Of a stretch of DNA of 64,000 nucleotides, positions 42,242 to 50,706 are shown piece by piece. Both the position numbers and the translations under genes were made by a program. Source of the DNA: Saltatorellus ferox (GTDB taxonomy: Bacteria; Planctomycetota; UBA1135; GCA-002686595); the NCBI GenBank assembly GCA_007751475.1, contig CP036434.1, positions 2,356,001-2,420,000 on the forward strand, written 5' to 3'. How positions within the stretch are numbered: position 1 is the first letter of the stretch; the number at the start of each line of letters is the position of its first letter. A model generated the notes under the pieces. That model was not told the origin of the DNA. It did no database searches and saw nothing but the letters and a program-made list of their open reading frames with translations.

Positions 42242-43587
42242 TACTTGACGGGCTCCTTTACCGGTGACTCTTGGCCGGGCGGGGCGTCCGCCACCAGCTC
42301 GAGATCGATGCCGACGCTGCGCGTGACGTCGCCGAGGGATTCCTCTCCGACCCGGAAGCGCAGTCGACTGCCGACTGGAGCGCCTTGCTTCGCTTTCGTC
42401 GCTTCCGCGAGTGCCGAGCGCGCGACTGACAGGGCGTCCAGGTCCCTCTCCTTCGTCGTCAGATCGAGTGCATAGGCCCAGACGATACTCGGCGGACGAT
42501 AGGTGAGTCGACTGCCGGGCAGCTTCTGCGGCCCGCTGCTGATGATCTCGTACTCGAGCGCGGTGGGTCGCCCTTTCTCGTCGAGGATCAGCTCGACGAA
42601 GGGCGAAGCGGTGAGACCAGGTAGCTCCCGCCCGAGTATGTCGACCAAGGTCAGGATCGATGTCCAGCTGGCGGCTCCTGCATTCGCCGCCTCCTGGAGG
42701 CTCGTAGCCTCCGTCGAAAGGGGGTTCTCGGTCAGATCCCAGCGATAGATCCACGCGCCGTGCAGAGCTTGGACCCGCAGCTTGTCCGTCGCTTCCACGC
42801 CAATCACGCTGGTGACCCGGTCTCTCGGAAGAAACCACACGTCCGAGAAGAGCCACTCGTCCTCGACGTTCTCGACGGCTTCTTTCCAGAGGTCGCTGCC
42901 GCCGGCGGCGAAGACGAACGAGGCGGGCCAAGCCCTTGCGTCCTCGGATCCCGGCCGCGCCCAGACGATCGAGTGAAACTCGGCCGCGATCTTCCCGTCC
43001 CGTCCGAACGAGCTGATCTTGGTCGGAAGTCCTGATGTCTCCTCGACCGTCGCCAGCAGCACGCCGAGGTCTTCGATCTTCGCCGTGAACGTGGTGCCGC
43101 TGCCCGTGAACTCGGGGGCGTCCGGCCAGAAGAACAGCGCGCGACGAAGCTCGATATCCAGCAGCGTCTCCGTACGGCCATTCTTCGTCAGGACATAGCT
43201 CGGCGTCGCCTCGGCAGCCACGCCCCCGCGGAGGTCGCGTCCGAAGAGCGTGGCGCCCACCTGATAGCGCTCGAACGCTCCGTCGGCGCTGGAAAGGATC
43301 ACCCGGCTGCGCTGGGGAGCGCTGAACGAGCCTTCCAAGGTGAAGACCGTGTCCGGCAAGGAGACGAATCTGACCTCGGAGCGGGCGTTCAGACCGCGGA
43401 TCCGCCCGATCTTCTGGCGCCGGGGAAGCGCCGCGAACGCCTCGCGAGCGGCGCGGTCGACCGGATCCTCCAGGGATTCCCCTTGCTGGATCCCCGCGGG
43501 GAGCCGTCCCGCGGAACGGGCAGCCTCCATCGGAAACAGGGTCGAGGAGAGGCCCAGGAGCAGGAAAGCGGGAATGGGGGAGCGCAT
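42241..43587 (-). CDS. Exported protein of unknown function, 448 residues
   Basis: ATG 43587. The signal peptide is MRSPIPAFLLLGLSSTLFP with a likely cut before AARSAG. The mature protein is beta-rich and has no further membrane segment. It shows pieces such as VFTLEGSFSAPQRSRVILSS, YVLTKNGRTETLLDI and WPASFVFAAGG. The pattern suggests a periplasmic beta-rich fold of the outer-membrane-lipoprotein-sorting type, but I cannot name a family. It shares its strand with the HEAT lipoprotein 54 bases upstream. A perfect palindrome lies between the two. Confidence 0.65.
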   Translation of the reverse strand: MRSPIPAFLLLGLSSTLFPMEAARSAGRLPAGIQQGESLEDPVDRAAREAFAALPRRQKIGRIRGLNARSEVRFVSLPDTVFTLEGSFSAPQRSRVILSSADGAFERYQVGATLFGRDLRGGVAAEATPSYVLTKNGRTETLLDIELRRALFFWPDAPEFTGSGTTFTAKIEDLGVLLATVEETSGLPTKISSFGRDGKIAAEFHSIVWARPGSEDARAWPASFVFAAGGSDLWKEAVENVEDEWLFSDVWFLPRDRVTSVIGVEATDKLRVQALHGAWIYRWDLTENPLSTEATSLQEAANAGAASWTSILTLVDILGRELPGLTASPFVELILDEKGRPTALEYEIISSGPQKLPGSRLTYRPPSIVWAYALDLTTKERDLDALSVARSALAEATKAKQGAPVGSRLRFRVGEESLGDVTRSVGIDLELVADAPPGQESPVKEPVK

Positions 43588-43600
43588 GCTGGGCCTTAGT

Positions 43601-43616
43601 CACCCGACGTCGGGTG
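43601..43616. repeat. Perfect 16-bp palindrome between two minus-strand genes
   Basis: CACCCGACGTCGGGTG at 43601-43616 is a perfect palindrome (6-bp arms with an ACGT centre). It lies 14 bases before the start of the exported protein gene and 24 bases after the stop of the HEAT lipoprotein gene. It could be an operator, or a terminator hairpin for the upstream gene. Confidence 0.5.
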
Positions 43617-43640
43617 GTTTCAACCTGACGGTGTTTGGCC

Positions 43641-44624
43641 CTAGGGCAGCTTGTGAGCGTACTCCATCCAGGCCTCGGTATCTTCTCCGTAGTTGACCTG
43701 GGCCATGCGCTGGAGGTCATCCAGGAGGGCCCGGCGGACGTTCTTGCGGTCCACCTTGTCGATGAACGCGGCCAGGGCGCGAGCGGCCCGGCCCTTGAGG
43801 GTCGAGTCCACGCTGCCGATCCGGGCGATCGATCGGCTCGCGGCGCGGGCCACGAGGGGAGAGGGGTCGGTCAGGAGAAGGCTGAGCCGCTGGATCGCCT
43901 CGGGGTCGACCAGCTCGGCCAGGATCAGTGATCCGTGGACGCGCACGGAGGCTTCCTCGTCCCCGAGGGCCAGCCTGGAAGCGTCGATCACCTGGGCGCG
44001 GGATACTTCGTCGAGGTTACCGAGGGGGATCGCGCGTAGCGTTCGGCCCGCGTTGCTGCGGATGTTCACTGGCTTGGTCGAGTCGGCGAACAGGCTGGCG
44101 ATCCCGCCGACCTGGGTGCGAGGCGAATGCAGCGTCGAGAGCCCGAGCAGCGCATTGGCGACCACATCCTCGTTCGGGTCCTGGAGCGCGCCGAGGAGCG
44201 GGCCCAGGGAGTCGGGGTTGTTGCTGAATCCGAGGGCGGCAGCGGCGATCTGGCGGTTGATCAGCGGACCGGTCTGGAGCTGATCGACGAGGAGCTGGTG
44301 ATGCCGGCTGACGTCGTGGCGGAGGGTGCTCTCCAGGAGGTCCAGCCGCGTCAGATCCTGGGACGCCTTGCCGTCGAGCACGATGTTGTTCCAGGCTCGC
44401 ATGGACTTGTCGAGCTCGGCGAGCAGAAGGCCGGCGGAGCGCCGGTCCTGGATGAGCTTGGCGTCGTACGGCTCGATTTCGGTCGGTCCCAGGTACTCGA
44501 CGGGCGTCCCATCCTCCCGAGCGGCTCCGGACTTTCCGGCGCCGTCCCCCGAGGCTGCGCAGCCGAAGAGCAGGCCTGCGGTGATCGCGAGGCCGACGGA
44601 GTGGATCAAGCATTGGGTAGACAT
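43641..44624 (-). CDS. HEAT-repeat lipoprotein
   Basis: 327 residues from ATG 44624. The lipoprotein signal is AITAGLLFGCAASG with the lipidated Cys near residue 22. The rest is an alpha-alpha solenoid of HEAT/PBS-like repeats: AAAALGFSNNPDSLGPLLGALQDPNEDVVANALLGLSTL, VRVHGSLILAELVDPEAIQRLSLLL and RAASRSIARIGS. HEAT lipoproteins mediate protein-protein contact in the periplasm or at the inner face of the outer membrane. The gene is divergent from the amino acid dehydrogenase. Confidence 0.78.
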   Translation of the reverse strand: MSTQCLIHSVGLAITAGLLFGCAASGDGAGKSGAAREDGTPVEYLGPTEIEPYDAKLIQDRRSAGLLLAELDKSMRAWNNIVLDGKASQDLTRLDLLESTLRHDVSRHHQLLVDQLQTGPLINRQIAAAALGFSNNPDSLGPLLGALQDPNEDVVANALLGLSTLHSPRTQVGGIASLFADSTKPVNIRSNAGRTLRAIPLGNLDEVSRAQVIDASRLALGDEEASVRVHGSLILAELVDPEAIQRLSLLLTDPSPLVARAASRSIARIGSVDSTLKGRAARALAAFIDKVDRKNVRRALLDDLQRMAQVNYGEDTEAWMEYAHKLP

Positions 44625-44761
44625 GGTGAAATCGAGCGTTGCGGGGCGCGCCAGAATAGGCGGAGACGCGTCCCACTTCGATTTCTTCCCGCCATCCTCG
44701 ACAGCATCTCCGGATCGCGCGCTTCGAATCGCCGTCGGGGTCAGTACCCTTCGCCGCACTC

Positions 44762-45805
44762 ATGTCCATCCACATCCTCGATGCCATGGCCCGAGAGGGC
44801 TTCGAGCAGGTCGTCGCCCTACACGACCGCCAGTCCGGTCTACGCGGCTTTCTGGGCGTTCACGACACGGTGCGCGGCCCGGCCTTCGGAGGCATCCGGC
44901 GCCGTGAATACCGTGACGAGAAAGAAGCCCTCCTCGACTGCCTGCGGCTCTCCCGGGCGATGACCCACAAATCGGCGCTCCTCGACCTCCCGGCCGGGGG
45001 GGGCAAGATCGTGCTGATGGACCGAGAAGGGGTGGACTGGCCGGGTGCCTACCGCCATGTGGGCGAGTTCGTGGAGCAAATGGGGGGCCGTTTCTACACG
45101 GGCCCGGACCTGAACACGGGCCCCACCGAACTGGCGCTCGTTACCGAGAAGACGCGATTCGTCACGGATCCGGGCGTGAATGGCCCGGGTGAGCTCCCCG
45201 AGGCGACCGCTGAGGGCGTGTTCATGGGGATCGCTGCCGCGCTCCGCTCGAAGTTCGGTGAAACGGACTGGGCCAATCGCCGGATCGTCGTGCAGGGGCT
45301 CGGCGCGCTGGGGGAAGGACTCGTCCGACGCCTCGTCCGCGAGGGGGCCGAGGTGGTCGGCGCGGACCTCGACGACGAGCGCGCGGAGGAGGTTCGGGAC
45401 CGCCATGGGATCCAAATCGTGGACGCCTCGATGGCGCTCGATGAGCCCTGCGACGTCTTCAGCCCCAACGCGATCGGCGGCAATCTACACGACCTTTCGA
45501 TCAGTCGACTGCGCTGTCAGATCATCGCCGGGGGCGCGAACAACCAGCTCGCACGGGCGATCATCGGCGACGAGCTGTTCGACATGGAGATTCTCTACGT
45601 GCCGGACTTCGTGATCAACTCGGGCGCACTCGTGCGCGGGACGATCTTCCATCTGGAGAATCGAAGGGAGCCCGTCGAGTCCATCGGACTACGCATCGGC
45701 GCGGCCGCGGACAAGGTGCTCTCCAGGGCGATCGAGGAAGATGACGCGCCGCTCCGGGTGGCCATTCGGATCGCCGAGGAGCGGATTGCTGCCTGGCGCG
45801 CGTGA
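44762..45805 (+). CDS. Glu/Leu/Phe/Val dehydrogenase family (leucine-dehydrogenase-like)
   Basis: 347 residues from ATG 44762. The substrate domain has RGPAFGGIRRREY and LSRAMTHKSALLDLPAGGGK; the catalytic lysine is within MTHKSALL or GGGK (about 70-81). The NAD-binding Rossmann domain starts at IVVQGLGALGEGLVRRLVREGAEVVGADLD (about 178). The end has SPNAIGGNLHDLSI and GGANNQLA as in leucine and valine dehydrogenases. It interconverts a branched-chain amino acid and its 2-oxo acid with NAD. Size matches leucine dehydrogenase (about 350), not glutamate dehydrogenase. It stands alone, so a catabolic or nitrogen-recycling role is an inference. Confidence 0.9.
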   Translation: MSIHILDAMAREGFEQVVALHDRQSGLRGFLGVHDTVRGPAFGGIRRREYRDEKEALLDCLRLSRAMTHKSALLDLPAGGGKIVLMDREGVDWPGAYRHVGEFVEQMGGRFYTGPDLNTGPTELALVTEKTRFVTDPGVNGPGELPEATAEGVFMGIAAALRSKFGETDWANRRIVVQGLGALGEGLVRRLVREGAEVVGADLDDERAEEVRDRHGIQIVDASMALDEPCDVFSPNAIGGNLHDLSISRLRCQIIAGGANNQLARAIIGDELFDMEILYVPDFVINSGALVRGTIFHLENRREPVESIGLRIGAAADKVLSRAIEEDDAPLRVAIRIAEERIAAWRA

Positions 45806-46065
45806 GCGCGTGAACTGGCACGTCGGCGCGCGAGAACGCTGACGGTGATGCTGATCGCAAGACCCACGGCGCCGCCGAGGAGCGTGGCACCCGCATGGGT
45901 GGAAGGGTCGGCTCCTTGCAAGCAGACCGTTGTCAGGGCCAAGCCAGCTCCCAGCGCCATGGCGGGCAGACACTCGACCGGCAGTTCGGCCCAGATCGAG
46001 GAGTGGGGGGCAGGGGACGCAGGGACTCCTCCCCCTGCCTGGCTATCGGTGAACGATCGACTCAT
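45595..46065 (-). CDS. Possible small two-helix membrane protein, 3' end antisense to the dehydrogenase
   Basis: 156 residues from ATG 46065. The first ~90 residues lie in the otherwise empty gap 45806-46150. They contain two membrane helices: CLPAMALGAGLALTTVCL, and GATLLGGAVGLAISITVSVLA followed by the basic ARRRASSRAHARQ. The remaining part is antisense to the dehydrogenase's conserved end and looks like read-through. Either the gene lost its original stop, or a short gene ended near 45800 and was extended. No family is recognised. The gap holds no other feature. Confidence 0.4.
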   Translation of the reverse strand: MSRSFTDSQAGGGVPASPAPHSSIWAELPVECLPAMALGAGLALTTVCLQGADPSTHAGATLLGGAVGLAISITVSVLARRRASSRAHARQAAIRSSAIRMATRSGASSSSIALESTLSAAAPMRSPMDSTGSLRFSRWKIVPRTSAPELITKSGT

Positions 46066-46150
46066 GGGAGTACCATGGATCGCCCCCATTTCAGCGAAGG
46101 TAAGGCCGGGTGATTCTTTGCTTAAGCTGGCCGGGGGGCCAACGACTGTC

Positions 46151-47242
46151 TCAGTCCTGGAGCACCGCCGTCGCGCCGGTCTCCCCGAGCAGGAACTCGG
46201 TCCCAGGCTCCTGGTGCTTGCGCTTCAGGTAGCCCAAGACGACGCCCCCATCGGCTTCGAACGAATACGCCCAGGTCGTCACCACGCCAAGATCTCGGGA
46301 TTCGCCGTCGATCGATCGAAGGATCCTGGTGCCCGGGGCGACGGGATCGTCGTGGCTGACGCGCAGTCGGAAGAGACGCTTGTTCAGCCCGCCGTAGGTG
46401 TCGATCTTCGCCACGACTTCCTGCCCGATATAGCAGCCCTTCGTGAGCGAGAAAGCATCCTCCAGCCGCGCCTCCTGGGGGTAGACGTCGTCGGTGATAT
46501 CGCGGCCGAATTCGCCCGCGACCGATTCGGCGCGCAGGCTGTCGTAGGCCACGAGACCGCCGGGGGTGGCGCCGAATTCCTGGAGGACGCGCCAGAGTTC
46601 GGCCACGTGTTCCGGCTCGGTCTCCAGCCGGAAGCCCGATCTCCCAGCCACGAGCATCGGCGTGACCTTGGTCATCGCGGCGGCGTCCGAGTCATCCGAG
46701 TCGTCGAGGTGGAACGGGACGAACTGGAAAGTATGCGGCGTGTCCGATGTGGGGTCGAAGTCCGGGAGAACGCTCTCGATGATCTCAGCCGCGCCTGGGC
46801 CGACGATCTCGATGGGCGCATGGGCCTCGGTCTCGTCCGCCAGCGTCACGTCCTCGGTGAAAAGGTACATGTCGAGCGCGTCGCGTAGCGGCCCCGCCTG
46901 GCCGGGCGGCGTGGACAGCAGGAAGCCCTGGCCGAGGCAGCAGAGGTCGAACATCGACACGATCTTGCCCTTGCCCGTGAGGAGCAGGTTCCGATTGCCC
47001 TGTCCGCTGGTCAGTCCCTTGATGTCGTTGGCGAGAATACGGTGGAGGAAGTCCCTCGCATCCTTGCCCATGACGGTCAGGAGACCGCGCGTCGTGACAT
47101 CCAGGAGGAGCGCGCCCTCCTGCGTACCGGCGGCGTACTCGGCCGGGACATCGCCGTAGGTAATGACCTGGCCGCCAGCCTCCTCCGGGCGAAGTCGGGC
47201 ACCGGCGGACTCGTGGACTGCGCGTAGGGGGCTCTTCTGCAT
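46151..47242 (-). CDS. ygfZ: YgfZ/GcvT-like folate-binding protein
   Basis: 363 residues from ATG 47242 (MQKSPLRAV). It has the GcvT/YgfZ fold: LLLDVTTRGLLTVMGKDARDFLHRILANDI at the start, then GQGNRNLLLTGKGKIVSMFDL and GGLVAYDSLRAESVAGEFG. The YgfZ signature KGCYIGQEVVAKIDTYG lies at about residue 275. The conserved Cys of K-G-C-Y is intact. YgfZ uses tetrahydrofolate in the repair or assembly of some Fe-S enzymes, such as MiaB. It is distinct from GcvT, which lacks the K-G-C-Y signature. The glycine-cleavage genes are not nearby. Confidence 0.9.
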   Translation of the reverse strand: MQKSPLRAVHESAGARLRPEEAGGQVITYGDVPAEYAAGTQEGALLLDVTTRGLLTVMGKDARDFLHRILANDIKGLTSGQGNRNLLLTGKGKIVSMFDLCCLGQGFLLSTPPGQAGPLRDALDMYLFTEDVTLADETEAHAPIEIVGPGAAEIIESVLPDFDPTSDTPHTFQFVPFHLDDSDDSDAAAMTKVTPMLVAGRSGFRLETEPEHVAELWRVLQEFGATPGGLVAYDSLRAESVAGEFGRDITDDVYPQEARLEDAFSLTKGCYIGQEVVAKIDTYGGLNKRLFRLRVSHDDPVAPGTRILRSIDGESRDLGVVTTWAYSFEADGGVVLGYLKRKHQEPGTEFLLGETGATAVLQD

Positions 47243-47779
47243 GGGCCAAGGATCGTAGGTCCTCGCACGGGTGGCGCAACCTCGAGTCCGAGAGGATTGA
47301 CGGTCTCCTTCTGTCACCACGTCGCTCCTGGTACTGGATCTGGACCGCGGCTCGCTCGGGTCCACTCGGGGCCGGTCCTCGCCCGTGCGGCCGGTCGCCG
47401 GGCGGTCGCGGCCATGACCGCTCTCTGCGGGGAAGGGTGCCCCTTCGGGAGCGCCATCCGCCACAACCTCGCGGTCGTGGAACCCCTGATAGAGGAGTCG
47501 CCGCCGCGCTCTCTCACACTCGGTGATGGAGCAGGTCTCGGACGCGGCTCTCGGCCCTGGCTTGCTTCGTGTCGGTGGCCTACGGCCTCAACCTCTTCAG
47601 CCGCTTCGCGCTGCGTGCGTTCGGCCGTCGCCCCCCGGTGCGTGCTGGCTACGCCCCCGTCGCCGCCGTGGCGGTGGCCATCACCTGGGCCGCGAACCTC
47701 CTCGAAATCATCGCCTGAGCGTCGAGTGCGTTCGTCCTGTACCACGGCCTGCAGTCCGCGACAGCCGCCCGCCCGTGGC
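47243..47779 (+). pseudogene. Possible decayed membrane-protein gene
   Basis: The plus strand has two short open stretches in different frames. From ATG 47414 comes a stretch with CGEGCPFGSAIRHNLAVV. A second, ending at TGA 47717, contains LSALACFVSVAYGLN and VAAVAVAITWAANLLEI, which look like membrane helices. Neither stretch is a full gene. They may be the halves of one frameshifted protein. I cannot name a family with confidence. No other gene fits this region. Confidence 0.25.
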
Positions 47780-48437
47780 TCAAACGCTCCCGGCGAGAGC
47801 TCCGGACGGGGCGGTCTCACCGTTGCGCGCGAGCCAATCGAGCAGCGCCCTGATGCTGGCCGTGGCGAGCGCGATGCTCGTATCGGCGGCGCCATAGTAG
47901 AGATGGAGCGTGTCGCCGTCATCTCCGATCGTATAGCCGCATGGGAACGCCACATTGCCCACGTCGCCGTGGCATTCGTAGCTGGTCTCGGGGCCGAAGA
48001 CCCACGAGTCGCCGCGCGCGAGGCAGATGTCCGGGCGGTCCAGCGCGAAGAGGGCGAGGCCCAGGCGATAGAGCGCTCCGGCCGCCGTGTGGCGAACTCC
48101 GTGGTAGATCATCAGCCAGCCTTCGGGCGTCTCGATCAGCGGCGGAGAGAGCCCGATCTTGTTGGCGTCCCACCAGGCGCCCTTGCGAGCCGGCAGCATC
48201 AGCTTGTGCCCGCCCCAGTTGCGCAGGTCCGGCGAGTAGGAGATCCAGATGTGCGTGCCGATCTCGTGCATCGGCCGGTGGACGAGGGCGAAGTTGCCGT
48301 CGATCCGGTGAGGCAGGAGGCAGGCGTCCTTGTCGTCGGGCTGCATCACCATCCCGTAGCGCTCGAAGGTCTTGAAGTCCTTCGTGAGCGCCAGAGCGAC
48401 CCCCGGCCCGTCCTCGCTGAACGCCGTATGGGGTCAC
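47780..48437 (-). pseudogene. GH130 family glycosidase, C-terminal part only
   Basis: The frame opens just after a TGA and reads TAFSEDGPGVALALTKDF, then DDKDACLLPHRIDGNFALVHRP, IWISYSPDLRNWG, WWDANKIGLSPPLIETPEGWLMIYHG, and YECHGDVGNVAFPCGY to YYGAADTSIALATA. This is the second half of a GH130 mannoside hydrolase or phosphorylase. The N-terminal half, including the catalytic Asp region, is missing. The frame joins the GT4 fragment at 48423-48428, out of phase by one base. It is probably a remnant left by a deletion. Confidence 0.8.
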
Positions 48438-49319
48438 GTAGACGTCCGTTGCCGAGAGGAAGTCGTTGAGTTCCGTCTGACTGACGAAGCGGTTGTGGAA
48501 GACCACGTGGGCCTCGACACCAAGCTTGCGACCGCGCGCCTCCAGCATCCTTCGATACGCCTCGCCCTCCCGCTCCCGCTCCCGGATGTGGGGGTGAGTG
48601 GCGCCCAGGACGATGTAGATCGTGTCAGGGAAGCGCTCGACGATGGCCGGCAGCGCGTCGATCACGTACTCGATGCCTTTGTCGGGCGAGAGCAGCCCGA
48701 AGGTGAGGATCACCCGCTGACCTTCCACGCCGATGCGCGCCTTGCTGGCATTGCCAGCGGGGAGCATCGGAATCCCGTGGGGGATCAGATCGATCTTGCT
48801 CGCGGGAACCCCGTGAACGCGCCGAAGCAGCTCGATCGCGTGTTCGCTCATGACCACGAGGCGATCGGAGAGCGCGATCAGCTTGTCCATGACCGCGCGC
48901 TGATCGTCACCGGGCTCCGCGAGGATGGTGTGCAGCGTCGTGACGATGGGCATGCGCAGCTCACGCAAAAGCGCGATCAGGTAGGTGCCCGCACGGCCCC
49001 CGAAGATCCCGTACTCGTGCTGGACGCTGACCACGTCGACGGTGTTGACGTTCAGGAAGTCGGCGGCGCGGCGATAGGAAGCGAGCTCGCGCTCCTCGAT
49101 CTCGAAGCGCACCGCGTCCGGGTAGTCGTACCGCTCTCCCATGTCGTTCATCGCCAGGACGAAGCAATCGACGTCCGCGAGGTTCTCTCGTATCGCCTCG
49201 CCGAGGTGCGTCGTGAACGTGGCGATTCCGCACTGGCGCGGCAGGTGATTGCCGATCATCGCGATCTTGCGGATCGAGGATGAGAGCGGGCAGTTCCGCC
49301 CGCGTTCGTCGTGCGGCAT
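48423..49319 (-). pseudogene. GT4 glycosyltransferase, N-terminal ~300 residues, frame lost at a deletion scar
   Basis: ATG 49319. A GT4 family N-terminal Rossmann domain: IAMIGNHLPRQCGIATFTTHLGEAIREN, YRRAADFLNVNTVDVVSVQHEYGIFGG, PIVTTLHTILAEPGDDQ and IDLIPHGIPML. The C-terminal domain begins with RVILTFGLLSPDKGIEYVIDALPAIVERFPDTIYIVLGATHP and stops at LSATDVYVTPYG. Just before the expected EX7E-like donor site the frame changes; the following sequence is GH130 in another frame. The GT4 frame runs on to 47919 but is meaningless there. It is likely a mannosyltransferase-type enzyme in life. Confidence 0.82.
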
Positions 49320-49467
49320 TCCGCTGGAGCGTTCAGGCCGTTCTACCTGGGCCTCGGATGGAGCGGGGGGGGATTGGGGACGCTCCAACGGCGGACGAGG
49401 GGTCAATCCTGCACCATGGGCGCTTTCGCTATCGGGTCGGTGATACTGGGCGGCGCTTGGGAGGTTT

Positions 49468-50064
49468 TCATGGCTCTGACGGGGTCTCTGGGGGCGGGCT
49501 CGGGGATCGCTTGGTGGATGCGGAGACCACGGGTGTGTCGGGCGTTTCCGCCTCGACGCGTTCCAGCTCCCTGCAGCGGTCACGGGTGGAGCGGAACGGC
49601 ATCCCGCCCGAACGCCGGTACCGTTCGGCCCGGAGGAACCAGAGGGCCAGGCCGCCGGTGTTGTGATCGGGACTCGCAGAGTCGCCGGCCGGGCCGCGCA
49701 CACCGAGCGAGCCCTTCTTCCCGGTGGTTTGCCAGCCCCGTCGCTCCATGATCAGTCGAACGAGGACGCCGATGGCCTGTCGGAGCCGGGTGCTGCGGCG
49801 CCGGTCGACGCTGGCGAAATAGCCGCCGATGGCGGAGTCGGCCTCCAGCTCGCGGACGACGCCAGCGAGCGGGGCGCGGTCGTGGTGGATCTCGGCGTCC
49901 TCCATTCGCTGCTGTCGGAAGGCGTCGTTGAAGAAGGCCAGCACCTCGTCGAAGGGGGCCGCCGGGTCCTCCAGGACGTCCAGGAAGGTCTTCCCATGGC
50001 GATCCGCCAGGAATTCCCCGGTGGTAATCGCCCTGGCGGGTCGTGGGGAGTCGGCAGAGCTCAA
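49468..50064 (-). CDS. Conserved hypothetical protein (possible truncated family member)
   Basis: 198 residues from TTG 50064. It has a dense, well-ordered core: RHGKTFLDVLEDPAAPFDEVLAFFNDAF, QRMEDAEIHHDRAPLAGVVRELE, RLRQAIGVLVRLIMERRGW, TTGKKGSLGVRGPAG, and NTGGLALWFLRAERYRRSGGMPF. The conserved-looking His/Asp and TGKKGSLG elements suggest a real family, but I cannot name it. The C-terminus is a disordered Ser/Pro tail. Upstream frames contain further fragments, so the N-terminus may be lost by a frameshift. It sits in the disturbed stretch beside the GT4/GH130 scar. Confidence 0.55.
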   Translation of the reverse strand: MSSADSPRPARAITTGEFLADRHGKTFLDVLEDPAAPFDEVLAFFNDAFRQQRMEDAEIHHDRAPLAGVVRELEADSAIGGYFASVDRRRSTRLRQAIGVLVRLIMERRGWQTTGKKGSLGVRGPAGDSASPDHNTGGLALWFLRAERYRRSGGMPFRSTRDRCRELERVEAETPDTPVVSASTKRSPSPPPETPSEP

Positions 50065-50214
50065 GATCCCTAAGTCGTAGGTGCAAATCCTGCATCTGCA
50101 ACGGGGAGTACAGGATCCCCTGCAATTTGGGCCGCGCGTCTCGGAAGACTGGCCGGGCGAAGCCGCCCAGTGTTCGGTCCCGTCGCAGCCAACTCGTCCA
50201 ACGATCGCACCCCC
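50065..50214. other. Short region with a tRNA-T-arm-like hairpin, no gene
   Basis: GTAGG (50077-50081) and CCTGC (50089-50093) enclose a seven-base TGCAAAT loop, resembling a T arm. No acceptor, D or anticodon stem can be built around it. No other feature is seen here. Confidence 0.25.
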
Positions 50215-50559
50215 TCAAGCCTCCCGCCCCGTCCCTTCGTGGTTGCGCACGTTCAAGCCGAAGATGGAGCCGCTGCCGAGGCGGTCTTTGACCGTCATGG
50301 AAATGACCGGCAGTTCCTCGAGCTTCATCCAGGCGGCGACCGTCACTGCCGCCGTGGGGCTGAGCCCGGCGTTTCCCCGAAAGGGCGGAACGCAGTTCTG
50401 CGCGAGGCTCTCAGACGGCTGAACGAGGTACAGGAGGGCGGCAGCGGCGGCGAAGAGAGTTCTCTCCGCCTGCCAAGAGTCTTGCCTTCTCCGCGGCTTC
50501 CCTCTTTCGCCTGGCCACGGCGAGCCCGTTGCTCCGAGTGCGCTGGATCCATCGACCAT
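50215..50559 (-). CDS. Possible small exported protein
   Basis: 114 residues if started at 50559. The central part has a signal-peptide-like run (ERTLFAAAAALLYLVQPSESLA) followed by QNCVPPFRGNAGLSPTAAVTVAAWMKLEELPVISMTVKDRLGSGSIFGLN. A later start is likely. No family is recognised. It ends with an ordinary stop at 50215. It may be intact or a decayed fragment; codon bias here is less even than in its neighbours. Confidence 0.35.
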   Translation of the reverse strand: MVDGSSALGATGSPWPGERGKPRRRQDSWQAERTLFAAAAALLYLVQPSESLAQNCVPPFRGNAGLSPTAAVTVAAWMKLEELPVISMTVKDRLGSGSIFGLNVRNHEGTGREA

Positions 50560-50572
50560 GAGTCGCGAAGCT

Positions 50573-50706
50573 CAGAACCCAGCTGGATCAGCACCCAGCT
50601 GCATCAGCACCCAGCTGGATCAGAACCCAGCGGGATCAGAACCCAGCGGGATCAAAACGCAGCGGGATCAAAACGCAGCGGGATCAAAACCCAACGGGAT
50701 CAGAAC
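50573..50706 (+). repeat. 16-bp tandem repeat, eight units plus a partial, abutting a stop codon
   Basis: Eight units of exactly 16 bp (50573-50700), consensus CAGAACCCAGCGGGAT, followed by CAGAAC. The left units read CAGCTGGAT, the right CAGCGGGAT, showing stepwise divergence. The minus-strand barrel lipoprotein gene ends AAG-TTC-TGA inside the rightmost unit, so the array looks seeded from that 3' end. As 16 is not a multiple of three, it is non-coding. Confidence 0.9.

Noticed and set aside
50077-50101. T-arm-like hairpin with TGCAAAT loop, suggesting a tRNA or att remnant
   Set aside because: The loop lacks the TTC of a true T loop, and no acceptor, D or anticodon stem can be built; probably chance.
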